In this document: one piece after another, positions 7,457 to 14,153 of the stretch
Layout of the letters: every line of letters begins with the position of its first letter
Position numbering within the stretch: position 1 is the stretch's first letter
From: GCA-2686265 sp036010965
GTDB lineage: Bacteria; Planctomycetota; UBA1135; GCA-002686595
DNA length: 14,153 nucleotides
Direction: 5' to 3'
NCBI GenBank assembly: GCA_036010965.1
Contig: DASCMO010000014.1
Coordinates: 1-14,153 of the forward strand
Translations under genes and position numbers: made by a program
The notes under the pieces: generated by a model
Databases searched by the model: none
The model's input: the letters and a program-made list of their open reading frames with translations, nothing else
What the model was told of the DNA's origin: nothing

Positions 7457-7798
7457 GCCGCAGGATAGCGTCCCGCGAACCGCCATCCAAGGCCCACATC
7501 CCCGTGGGGGCCCAAGGAATGGAAAAGGGGCCAACCCCGCCGGCGAACCGACGAAGCGGACCCCAAGAAGGAGGAGATGCATACAGTCTCGCCTGAAAAT
7601 GCAATGTTGTTGAGAACTAAATGAGTTTTCCTTCCGTGGAGATCGCTTTCTCAAGGGGTGAAGCAGGGGGAAAAGATGAAATGACCCGCTGTTCTCCGTT
7701 CAATTAGCCCCTGAATACCCCCTGGAGCCCTCCCGAGCCTTGATCCGCGGGCGTCTGGGGTATTCCCTAGCACTCCTCCGAGCAGGCCCCCACACCCC
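7457..7798. other. 342-bp divergent intergenic region with an AT-rich island
   Basis: This separates guaB (-) from the fusion oxidoreductase gene (+) and must carry promoters for both. About 7,590-7,720 is clearly richer in A+T than the rest of the window. On the guaB side, 7,457-7,570 is GC-rich with runs such as CCCGTGGGGGCCC that could fold in a leader RNA. I find no match to a named riboswitch. On the fusion-gene side a perfect inverted repeat (7713-7765) is listed separately. Promoter matches are weak on both strands. Confidence 0.6.
7713..7765. repeat. Perfect 9-bp inverted repeat upstream of the fusion gene
   Basis: GAATACCCC (7713-7721) and GGGGTATTC (7757-7765) are exact reverse complements separated by 35 bp. 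Arm centres are 44 bp apart, close to four helical turns, so a protein could bind both on one face of the DNA. The right arm ends 33 bp before the ATG at 7799. A poor promoter-like pair, TTGATC (7740-7745) and TATTCC (7761-7766), overlaps it with a 15-bp spacer. It could be an operator pair or an RNA stem; the function is inferred. Confidence 0.5.
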
Positions 7799-9988
7799 AT
7801 GACGCCCTCCACCTCACCTTTCGGCCCCTCCTCCTCCGGTGCCGAGCGCCCCTCCGGAGGCCCAACCCGCGTGGCCTTGGTGGGCGCGGGCTTCATCGCC
7901 GACGACCACCGCCAGATCCTGGCGGGAATGGGCGATGTTCAATTGGTGGCGGTCTGCGACCCTGACCTGCCGCGCGCCCGGCGCCTGGCGGAAGCGGCGG
8001 GCAACTGCGCCGCGCTGGCGGACGTGGCTGATCTGGAAGGCATGGGCGTGGACGTCGCCCATGTGCTCGTCCCCCCCGACCTGCACGTTCCCGTGGCGCG
8101 GCGCCTGCTCGAGGCGGGCATCGGGGCCTTCCTCGAAAAGCCCGCAGCCCCGGACGCGGAAGCGGTGCGCGAGCTGGCCGAACTCGCCGCCCGGTGCAAC
8201 CTCCCCCTGGGAGTGAATCACAACCACGCGTTCCACCCCGCCTTCACGCGCCTGCTGGACCGAGTGCAGGCCGGTGCGATCGGACGGGTGGAGCACGTGC
8301 GCATCACCTGGAGCGTCCCGCTGATGCAACTCGACGCCGAGCAGTACTCGCACTGGATGTTCCGCGCGCCACACCACATCGTCTTCGAGCAGGCAGTGCA
8401 CCCCCTGAGCCAGGTGCACGCTCTGATCGGCCCGGTAGTCTCCTGCGAGACGACCGTCCTCGGTAGCCGCGAGCTGCTCCCCGGCCAGGTCTTCCACGAC
8501 CGCTGGGTGGCCGCGGCACGCGGCAAGCACGGCACGGCGGAAGTACACCTGGCCTTTGGACAGGGCTTCACACGCAGCTCCCTGGAAGTGATCGGTTCCG
8601 ACGGCTGCCTGGAGGCGGACTTCACCCACGACGCGGTCTACGGCGAGGTACCCTCGCGCTGGCTCGATTTCTGGAACACCTACCTGGCTTCCTCCGGGCG
8701 CGGGCGCAGCCTGCGGCGCGCGGCCCTACGCGGCCTGTTCGCCTACCTGACGGCGACCCTCGGCCTGAGCCCGCGACGGGACGCGTTCTTTGTCGGCATG
8801 CGCGAGTCGATTGAGGCCTTCCACCGCGCCCTGCGCGCGGGCGAGCGCCCGCCGGTGGACGCCACCCAGGCGGCCGAGGTACTCGACTGGTGCGAGGCCC
8901 TCGCCGCCGGGGCACCGGCGCCCGCTCCGCCCGCTCCCGCCCCGCTCGCGACGGTCGCCGCGCGTCCCGGCGAGGTGGTCGTGTTGGGCGGCAGCGGCTT
9001 CATCGGGCAGCGCGTGGTCGCACGCCTCCTGGACGCCGGACGGCCGGTGACCTGCATCGTGCGGCGCACCCACTCCCTGCCCGAGGTCCTCGGCGACGCG
9101 GCGCGCGACGGCCGCCTGCGCCTGGTGCGCGGGAGCCTCGAGGACACCGAGGGTCTGGCGAGCGCTCTGAGGGGCGCGGAGGCCGTCGTGCAGCTCGCGA
9201 CCGGGGGAGGCGACTCCTGGGAGGAGGTCCAGCGCTCGATGGTGGACGGCACGCGCGCCGTGGGCGAGGCCTGCCTGGCGGGTGGAGTGGTGCGCCTGCT
9301 CTACATCTCGTCGATCGCCTCGCTCTACACCGGCCTCGACCGCCACGGAGAGCTCGACGACTCGACGGCCACAGACCCCAAGCCCGACGAGCGCTCACTC
9401 TACTCGCGCGGCAAGATTGCCGCCGAGGCCGCCGTGCTCGACCTGTTTCGCGAGCACGGCCTCGGGACCTGCATCCTGCGTCCGGGCCTCGTGGTCGGCG
9501 CCGGAACGCCCATGCAACACTCCGGCCTGGGCCTGTGGGTGCGCGACAGCCACTGCGTCGGCTGGGGGCGCGGCGATCACCCCTTGCCCCTGGTCTGGGT
9601 CGAAGACGTGGCCGAGGCCATCGTGCGCGCCGCCCTCCTCGACGGCACCGAACTCGACGGGCGCGCCCTGAACCTGTGCGCCCGGGTCCCTCTCTGTGCA
9701 GCCGAGGTCGTCGAGGAGCTCGCACGCTCGAGCGGCCGGGCCCTGGTCTTCCACCCCCGTTCTCTCGCGCTCTCCCAGACCATGGAGGTCGGCAAGTGGC
9801 TGGTCAAGATCGCCGGCGGCCGGGCCGACGTCCCCTTCCCGTCCTGGCGCGACCTCTCCTCGCGCGCCCTCACCCCGCCCTTCACCTGCAGCATCGCCCG
9901 GCGCGTGCTCGGCTGGACTCCGGTCGAGGAGCGCGAGGCGTTCCTCGACGCGGCCGTCCGCATCCACGGGCACACCCCTGACGCCTGA
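7799..9988 (+). CDS. Fusion of Gfo/Idh/MocA oxidoreductase and extended SDR epimerase/dehydratase
   Basis: A single uninterrupted 729-residue frame with two NAD(P)-binding enzymes. After a Ser/Pro-rich start, residues 24-370 are a Gfo/Idh/MocA oxidoreductase: Rossmann motif GAGFIA (29-34) and EKP at 113-115 with the usual catalytic Lys114. The later DxGxHxxD motif is altered: E197-Q-A-V-H201-P-L-S204 keeps the His, but the final Asp is Ser. A Pro/Ala-rich linker (371-390) joins residues 393-720, an extended SDR of the epimerase/dehydratase type: G397-x2-G400-x2-G403, YISSIAS, catalytic Y535-x3-K539 (YSRGK), then RPGLVVG. The two halves may do consecutive oxidation, epimerisation or dehydration steps on one sugar or nucleotide sugar. 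The GT4 gene begins 3 bp after the stop, supporting glycan synthesis. No good Shine-Dalgarno precedes the ATG. Confidence 0.9.
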   Translation: MTPSTSPFGPSSSGAERPSGGPTRVALVGAGFIADDHRQILAGMGDVQLVAVCDPDLPRARRLAEAAGNCAALADVADLEGMGVDVAHVLVPPDLHVPVARRLLEAGIGAFLEKPAAPDAEAVRELAELAARCNLPLGVNHNHAFHPAFTRLLDRVQAGAIGRVEHVRITWSVPLMQLDAEQYSHWMFRAPHHIVFEQAVHPLSQVHALIGPVVSCETTVLGSRELLPGQVFHDRWVAAARGKHGTAEVHLAFGQGFTRSSLEVIGSDGCLEADFTHDAVYGEVPSRWLDFWNTYLASSGRGRSLRRAALRGLFAYLTATLGLSPRRDAFFVGMRESIEAFHRALRAGERPPVDATQAAEVLDWCEALAAGAPAPAPPAPAPLATVAARPGEVVVLGGSGFIGQRVVARLLDAGRPVTCIVRRTHSLPEVLGDAARDGRLRLVRGSLEDTEGLASALRGAEAVVQLATGGGDSWEEVQRSMVDGTRAVGEACLAGGVVRLLYISSIASLYTGLDRHGELDDSTATDPKPDERSLYSRGKIAAEAAVLDLFREHGLGTCILRPGLVVGAGTPMQHSGLGLWVRDSHCVGWGRGDHPLPLVWVEDVAEAIVRAALLDGTELDGRALNLCARVPLCAAEVVEELARSSGRALVFHPRSLALSQTMEVGKWLVKIAGGRADVPFPSWRDLSSRALTPPFTCSIARRVLGWTPVEEREAFLDAAVRIHGHTPDA

Positions 9989-9991
9989 GCC

Positions 9992-11125
9992 ATGGCGCCC
10001 GCCCGGGACATCCCTCACCTGCTGCACGTCTTCTCCACCTTCGTCCCCGCCGGCCCCGAACTGCGCACCGTGGCCCTTATCGAAGCCCTCGGCGATGAGT
10101 TTTGCCACTCGATCCTGGCGGTGGACGGCCGTACGGAGGCCGCCGCGCGCCTCTCTCCCGACGCACCGGTGCGCGTGCTCGAGAGCCTCCCGAGGACCGG
10201 CACAACGCGCGGCGTGTGGGCCTTGCGGGGCCTCTTCGATGCCCTCGCGCCCGATGCGGTGCTGACTTACAACTGGGGCGCCTTCGACGGGGTGCTGGCC
10301 GCCCGCAGCCAGGGTCGGGCCACCCTGCACCACGAAGACGGCTTCGGGCCCGACGAGACGCGCGCGTTCAAGCGCCGGCGCGAGCTGGCGCGGCGCTGGG
10401 TGCTGCCCGGCACCGAGCGCGTGATCGTTCCTTCGCGCGTGCTACGCAGCATCGCCCTGGAGCGCTGGGGGCTCGCCGCCGAGCAGGTCGCCCTGGTCCC
10501 CAACGGTGTACGCATCGAGGACTTCGAGTCCACCGACAGCAACGCCGCCCTGCGCGCCGAGCTCGGCATCCCGCCCTCGGCGCCGGTCGCGGGCCTGGTC
10601 GGGCACCTGCGCCCGGAGAAAAACCCGAGCCGTTTCCTGGAGGCCTGCGCCGGCGTCGATCCCGCCCTGGGACTGGTGGCCGTGGTGGTCGGCGACGGTC
10701 CGGAACGCGGACGGCTGGAGGAGCTCGCCCGCGCCCCCGCCCTCGCCGGCCGGGTGCACCTGGTCGGACATCGCGACGACCTCGCGCGCTGGTATCGCCT
10801 GATGGACCTGTTCGTCCTCTCCTCGGACACGGAGCAGTTGCCCGTCACCCTGCTCGAGGCGATGGCCTCGTCCCTGCCCGCGGTCGCGACGGACGTGGGC
10901 GACGTGCGCTCGGTGCTCGGGGCTGAGCAGGAGCCCTGGGTCGTTCCCCTGACCGGCGCCGAGACCACCGCGGCGCTCTCACGCGCCCTGGCGGAACTGG
11001 CCGCCGACCCCCACCTGCGGGATCGCCTGGGGCGAACGAACCGGAGCAAGGCCGAGAGTGAGTACGACTTCCAGACCATGCTGGCGGCCTACCGGGGCCT
11101 CTACCTCGATGCCGCTCAGTCCTGA
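9992..11125 (+). CDS. GT4-family glycosyltransferase
   Basis: A 377-residue GT-B fold glycosyltransferase of family GT4 with retaining chemistry. The N-terminal acceptor domain begins with LHVFSTFVPAGPELRTV, typical of a GT4 subfamily found in exopolysaccharide clusters, and includes LTYNWGA and HHEDGFGPDE. The donor domain starts near VPNGV and holds GHLRPEKNP, whose Arg and Lys contact the donor phosphates. The E-x7-E motif is E281 and E289 in EQLPVTLLEAM. It has no membrane segment or signal peptide, so it should act on the inner face of the membrane or in the cytoplasm. Its ATG lies 3 bp after the stop of the fusion enzyme, implying translational coupling, and it may use a sugar made by that enzyme. 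Donor and acceptor are unknown. Confidence 0.93.
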   Translation: MAPARDIPHLLHVFSTFVPAGPELRTVALIEALGDEFCHSILAVDGRTEAAARLSPDAPVRVLESLPRTGTTRGVWALRGLFDALAPDAVLTYNWGAFDGVLAARSQGRATLHHEDGFGPDETRAFKRRRELARRWVLPGTERVIVPSRVLRSIALERWGLAAEQVALVPNGVRIEDFESTDSNAALRAELGIPPSAPVAGLVGHLRPEKNPSRFLEACAGVDPALGLVAVVVGDGPERGRLEELARAPALAGRVHLVGHRDDLARWYRLMDLFVLSSDTEQLPVTLLEAMASSLPAVATDVGDVRSVLGAEQEPWVVPLTGAETTAALSRALAELAADPHLRDRLGRTNRSKAESEYDFQTMLAAYRGLYLDAAQS

Positions 11126-11191
11126 TCCGCGTGCCAGCGCGAGCGCGCGGCCTCCCGCCAGTCCCTTCTCTTTCACCCCACCCGACCGGCC

Positions 11192-11782
11192 ATGAACGAT
11201 CGAGGCGAAGCCAAGCCGGCGAACCCGCCGCCCTTCCCGCCCTTCGGAGTGATCGACTCGGAGCGCATCTACGACTCACCCTGGTGCGGCCTGCGGCGCG
11301 ATACGGTGCGCTTGCCGAACGGTTCAGTCGGCGAGCACCACGTGTTCGAGATCTCCGACGCGGTGGTGGTCGTGCCGATGCTCCCCAACGGCGACCTGGT
11401 GCTGATCGGCCAGTACCGCTACCCGCACGGGAAGACCCACTGGGAGATGCCGGCTGGGCGCCTGGATGCGGGAGAGTCGCACCGCGAGGCGGCCGAGCGC
11501 GAGTTGCTGGAAGAGACTGGCTACCGCGCGCGTCGATGGGTCGCCTTGCCGGGCTTCTACCCGACCAACGGCATCAGCCCGCACTACGCTCGCGCCTGGT
11601 TGGCCCTCGACTGCGAGCGCGTGGACGAGGGGAGCCCCGAGGCATCCGAGCAGATCATCGTGCGCACCTTCCCGCGCGCCGCGGCAGAAGCCCTGCTCGA
11701 CGCCGGCCTGCTCGAGGACGGCTTTACGGCCATCGCCCTCATGTACGCCCTGCGCTGGGACGACGCGGGACGGCTCGGGTAG
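11192..11782 (+). CDS. Nudix hydrolase, ADP-ribose/ADP-sugar pyrophosphatase type
   Basis: A 196-residue protein with a perfect Nudix box at residues 89-111: G89-x5-E95-x7-R103-E104-L105-x-E107-E108-x-G110-Y111. These glutamates bind Mg2+ and position water for attack on a diphosphate linked to another group. The preceding WEMPAG and the following FYPTNGIS resemble the NudF/ADP-ribose pyrophosphatase branch, which cuts ADP-ribose or nucleotide sugars to a monophosphate plus sugar phosphate. It lies 66 bp after the GT4 gene and may be co-transcribed, either for housekeeping removal of ADP-ribose or for turnover of a nucleotide sugar. The gap before the ATG is pyrimidine-rich with no Shine-Dalgarno. 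It converges on the membrane glycosyltransferase with only 17 bp between stops. The exact substrate is not settled by sequence. Confidence 0.92.
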   Translation: MNDRGEAKPANPPPFPPFGVIDSERIYDSPWCGLRRDTVRLPNGSVGEHHVFEISDAVVVVPMLPNGDLVLIGQYRYPHGKTHWEMPAGRLDAGESHREAAERELLEETGYRARRWVALPGFYPTNGISPHYARAWLALDCERVDEGSPEASEQIIVRTFPRAAAEALLDAGLLEDGFTAIALMYALRWDDAGRLG

Positions 11783-11799
11783 GCGGACGCCGGAGCGCT

Positions 11800-13536
11800 C
11801 TAGCGCAGGTCGTAGAGCCCCAGCCAGGGGCCCGGGCGGCGCACGCGCCAGAGGTCGGTGAGGGGGAAGCGCAGGTCGCTGGGCAGGCGCGCCTCGGACG
11901 CGGGGGGCTCGCCGCGGGACGGGTCGATCACCCACTCGGGCACGCGCGCCGCCACGAGCGACGACAGGGCGTGGCGAGAGGGATCGGAGGGGGCGCGGTC
12001 CACCAGCAGGAAGTGGGTGATCCCGAGGGCGGCGAGCAGTTCCGCCGGCCCGCTCCCCTCCCCCGCCAGGTCGACGGCGCACTCGCGCAAGGCGACGATC
12101 CCCTCGCGCTCGTCGAAGGACAGGAGGTCCTCCAGGCGCACGGCGTTCACACCATCGCCGGTGTCCGCCGCGGCCGCCAGGCGCGTGCGGCGATGGGCCT
12201 CGCGCGTGGTCAACTCGCGCCAGGAGGCCAGGCGATCGAGGCTCGCGAGGTTGAGGTCCAGCGCCGGCCCGTAGCGGTCGATGGCCAGCAAGGCGCCCGC
12301 AGGCAAGGACTCGGTCAGGGTGCGCTCGGCCTCGGCGCGCGTGTCCTCACTCCCCAGGACGCTCACCAGGCGCACGCTGGTGAGAAGCGGCACGGCCAGC
12401 AGCACGACGAGCGACGCCCGCGCCCAGGGCCCTCCCGCGGCCAGACGCTCCCCCGCGAATCCGGCGGGGATCGCCAGAAAGACCGACAGGGGCAGGAGGT
12501 AGCGCACGTGGTCGTTCTCCAGGGTCATGAACAGGGCCGCCCAGGCCAGACCGAAGAGCACGCAAGGCCGCGCACGAGGTGCACGAAGGGAAGCGGCCAG
12601 CCCGGCGACCGCCAGGATCCACAGAGCAGGATCGTGGCCGATCGAAGCCGTCAGCTGGCGGCCCACGGACTCGAGGCGAAAGGCCAGCAGGATCCCCTGA
12701 CCACCGACGCTGAAGTCCGAGGCCGCGCCGCCGACGACCCCCGCGCTCGGCGTGCTGCCGTGCACGAGCAGGTAGGGATGCCCCAGGAACAACGCGACGA
12801 GAGCGAAGAGCACGACGCAGACCAGACCGTGGCCCAGGCGACGGACGAGGGCCGGGCGATCCCAGCCCACGGGAGCGAGCAGCCACGCCAGGCCCCCGAT
12901 CCCCAGGGCCAGGAGCCCCGCCTGATGGGTGGCGAAGGCCAGACCTGCGGCAGCGCCGACCGCCACCAGACGGCGCAACCGCGGTTCGCCCACGTAGAGG
13001 GCCGCGGGCCACAGGGCGAGGGCCATGAAGAAGACCATCGGAATCCAGGGACGCTCCTGGACCGAGAAGTGGACGTGCAGGACGCCCACGCCCACCAGCC
13101 AGGCCGCCACCCAGGCACCCCTGCCCAGGCCCATGGCGCGCGCGGCGCGCAGGACGACCCAGGGCGTCAGGGCGCCGAGCAGGGCGACCAGGAGGCGCGC
13201 CAACAGGTGCACGATGGCCGGCTCGGTCATCACGACCTCGCCAAATTCCTCGGCGCCGCTCCACGAGCCGTCGAGGGTCCCGCACACGAATCGGCCACCG
13301 AAGACGCCGACGAGCATGTATGGCATCAGGTTCGGATAGGTCGAGTAGCGCCCAACCGGCGGCGCCGGGTCGCGGTCACGCGCCATGCCGAGGGCCGCGC
13401 GCACGGCGTGCGTGTCGGGAACGTAATTGCGAGGCTGGCCGTGGTCGATGGCCGCCAGGCGCAGGAACAGGGGCAGCACGAACAGCACCACGAGGCCTGC
13501 CAGAGCCAGGGTGCGCGGCCTGCCCGGGGCCGTCAT
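11800..13536 (-). CDS. Multi-pass GT-C (GT39/PMT-like) glycosyltransferase
   Basis: A 578-residue integral membrane protein from ATG 13534-13536 to TAG 11800-11802. The frame is open to 13560, but this ATG is favoured by AAGGGGAG 8 bp upstream and because the first membrane helix (about 10-29) then sits at the N-terminus. About ten hydrophobic helices fill residues 10-400; a soluble C-terminal region follows (about 400-578). The loop after helix 1 reads D31-H-G-Q-P and Y-V-P-D41-T, the place where GT39/PMT_2 enzymes carry their catalytic acidic motif, commonly PDE; here Thr replaces Glu. Such enzymes move a sugar from a polyprenyl-phosphate donor to a protein or glycan on the outer face of the membrane. 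It lies 92 bp downstream of rho on the same strand with no clear terminator between, so read-through transcription is possible. Donor and acceptor are unknown. Confidence 0.8.
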   Translation of the reverse strand: MTAPGRPRTLALAGLVVLFVLPLFLRLAAIDHGQPRNYVPDTHAVRAALGMARDRDPAPPVGRYSTYPNLMPYMLVGVFGGRFVCGTLDGSWSGAEEFGEVVMTEPAIVHLLARLLVALLGALTPWVVLRAARAMGLGRGAWVAAWLVGVGVLHVHFSVQERPWIPMVFFMALALWPAALYVGEPRLRRLVAVGAAAGLAFATHQAGLLALGIGGLAWLLAPVGWDRPALVRRLGHGLVCVVLFALVALFLGHPYLLVHGSTPSAGVVGGAASDFSVGGQGILLAFRLESVGRQLTASIGHDPALWILAVAGLAASLRAPRARPCVLFGLAWAALFMTLENDHVRYLLPLSVFLAIPAGFAGERLAAGGPWARASLVVLLAVPLLTSVRLVSVLGSEDTRAEAERTLTESLPAGALLAIDRYGPALDLNLASLDRLASWRELTTREAHRRTRLAAAADTGDGVNAVRLEDLLSFDEREGIVALRECAVDLAGEGSGPAELLAALGITHFLLVDRAPSDPSRHALSSLVAARVPEWVIDPSRGEPPASEARLPSDLRFPLTDLWRVRRPGPWLGLYDLR

Positions 13537-13628
13537 CGGCTGCGCTCCCCTTGCGCACACGCGCGCCGTCCACCCGTGGCGGCGCCGGACACGCGCGTCG
13601 CGGAGCTCTGCGCCGGGCGAGGGTCCAT

Positions 13629-14153
13629 TCAGGCTTCGGGATCGAGCTCGAAGCGCTGCAGGAAGTCGTCGGTGGCCTCGACGTCCTCGAGCTTGGTGAT
13701 CAGGAGTTCCATCGCCTCCATGAAGTTCATCTTCAACAGCACGCGCCGCAAGGTGGTGACGCGCCTGTGCTTCTTGCTCGAGAGCAGCTTCTCCTCCTTG
13801 CGCGTGCCCGACTTCTCGATATCGATGGCCGGGAAGATGCGGCGATCCGCAAGTTTGCGCGAGAGGACCAGCTCCATGTTGCCGGTGCCCTTGAACTCCT
13901 CGAAGATGAGCTGGTCCATGCGGCTGCCCGTCTCCACGAGGGTCGTACCGAGGATCGTCAGGCTGCCGGCGGTCTCCGTGTTGCGCGCGCTACCGAAGAT
14001 CTGTCGCGGCCGCTCCATGGCGCGCGAGTCCAGGCCGCCCGACATGGTGCGCCCGCTGCCAGCACTGTTGTTGTTGTAGGCCCGCGCCAGGCGCGTGATC
14101 GAGTCGAGGATCAGGACAACGTCCTCTCCCAACTCCACCAGGCGCTGACATCG
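13629..14153 (-). CDS. rho: Transcription termination factor Rho, C-terminal part (cut by window edge)
   Basis: The last 174 codons of Rho, ending at TGA 13629-13631; the 5' part is beyond the right edge, and the frame is open across it (RCQRLVELGEDVV). Diagnostic features are LILDSITRLARAYN (Walker B and following helix), GSLTILGTTLVETGSRMDQ (Q-loop region), FEEFKGTGNMEL, the secondary RNA-binding R-loop with the Lys of FKGTGN, and IDIEKSGTRKEE. Rho is a hexameric RNA-dependent ATPase that ends transcription of untranslated RNA. The C-terminus ends soon after the conserved core in a normal way. The GTG at 14136-14138 is not a true start, since conserved sequence continues upstream of it. Confidence 0.98.
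   Translation of the reverse strand, partial: RCQRLVELGEDVVLILDSITRLARAYNNNSAGSGRTMSGGLDSRAMERPRQIFGSARNTETAGSLTILGTTLVETGSRMDQLIFEEFKGTGNMELVLSRKLADRRIFPAIDIEKSGTRKEEKLLSSKKHRRVTTLRRVLLKMNFMEAMELLITKLEDVEATDDFLQRFELDPEA

Noticed and set aside
7578..7604. Possible guaB promoter on the - strand (TTGCAT, 15-bp spacer, TATGCA)
   Set aside because: Only three of six bases match in each box and the spacer is too short, so it is not better than chance.
7814..10333. Several long - strand frames (7814-8629, 8726-9346, 9395-10333)
   Set aside because: They mirror the fusion enzyme and GT4 gene, which have full catalytic motifs. The mirror translations are compositionally biased and motif-free.
13561..13628. 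Terminator between rho and the membrane glycosyltransferase
   Set aside because: The 92-bp gap (including the extended ORF start) has no strong hairpin followed by a T-run on the - strand.
11131..14079. A 982-codon open frame on the + strand
   Set aside because: It runs antisense to the membrane glycosyltransferase and rho, overlaps the Nudix gene in another frame, and encodes low-complexity Arg/Gly/Gln/His-rich sequence. It is a product of high GC at codon position 3 on the opposite strand.
1..14153. CRISPR array, tRNA, integrase, transposase or toxin-antitoxin pair
   Set aside because: No regularly spaced repeats, cloverleaf sequences, recombinase motifs or paired small genes were seen on either strand.

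Overview
The window is GC-rich (AT-rich only around positions 7,570-7,720) and carries ordinary bacterial chromosomal genes. No rRNA, tRNA, CRISPR array, transposase or integrase is visible. A HEAT-repeat/VWA secreted protein, the trace of a sulfatase gene, many large soluble and membrane proteins and several genes without a Shine-Dalgarno sequence fit a Planctomycetota-like lineage. That assignment is inference from gene content, not proven.

Layout, left to right. The + strand opens with the last 20 codons of a gene, possibly an outer-membrane beta-barrel (2-64), followed by a small hairpin. On the - strand lies a large exported HEAT-repeat/von Willebrand A protein (195-2114). Positions 2115-3575 are an accessory patch: a gene-poor 308-bp stretch with a signal-peptide-only ORF, an unrecognised probable lipoprotein (2423-3328, +), and a sulfatase C-terminal remnant cut by a stop codon (3385-3546). 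A short-chain dehydrogenase follows (3576-4346, +) and converges on a housekeeping guaB-guaA operon on the - strand (7456-4409), which encodes both steps from IMP to GMP.

The 342-bp divergent region between guaB and the next gene contains an AT-rich island and a perfect 9-bp inverted repeat. Next comes a + strand sugar-metabolism cluster: a two-domain fusion of a Gfo/Idh/MocA oxidoreductase with an extended SDR epimerase/dehydratase (7799-9988), a GT4 glycosyltransferase starting 3 bp later (9992-11125), and a Nudix hydrolase of the ADP-ribose/ADP-sugar pyrophosphatase type (11192-11782). On the - strand a multi-pass GT-C/GT39-like glycosyltransferase (13536-11800) lies downstream of the C-terminal part of transcription terminator Rho, which runs off the right edge.

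Together the fusion enzyme, GT4 and possibly the membrane GT suggest building and attaching a modified sugar to a surface glycan; the substrates cannot be read from sequence. I see no clear novel defence or mobile system. The most distinctive items are the oxidoreductase-epimerase fusion, the inverted repeat upstream of it, and the decayed sulfatase locus around an orphan lipoprotein.
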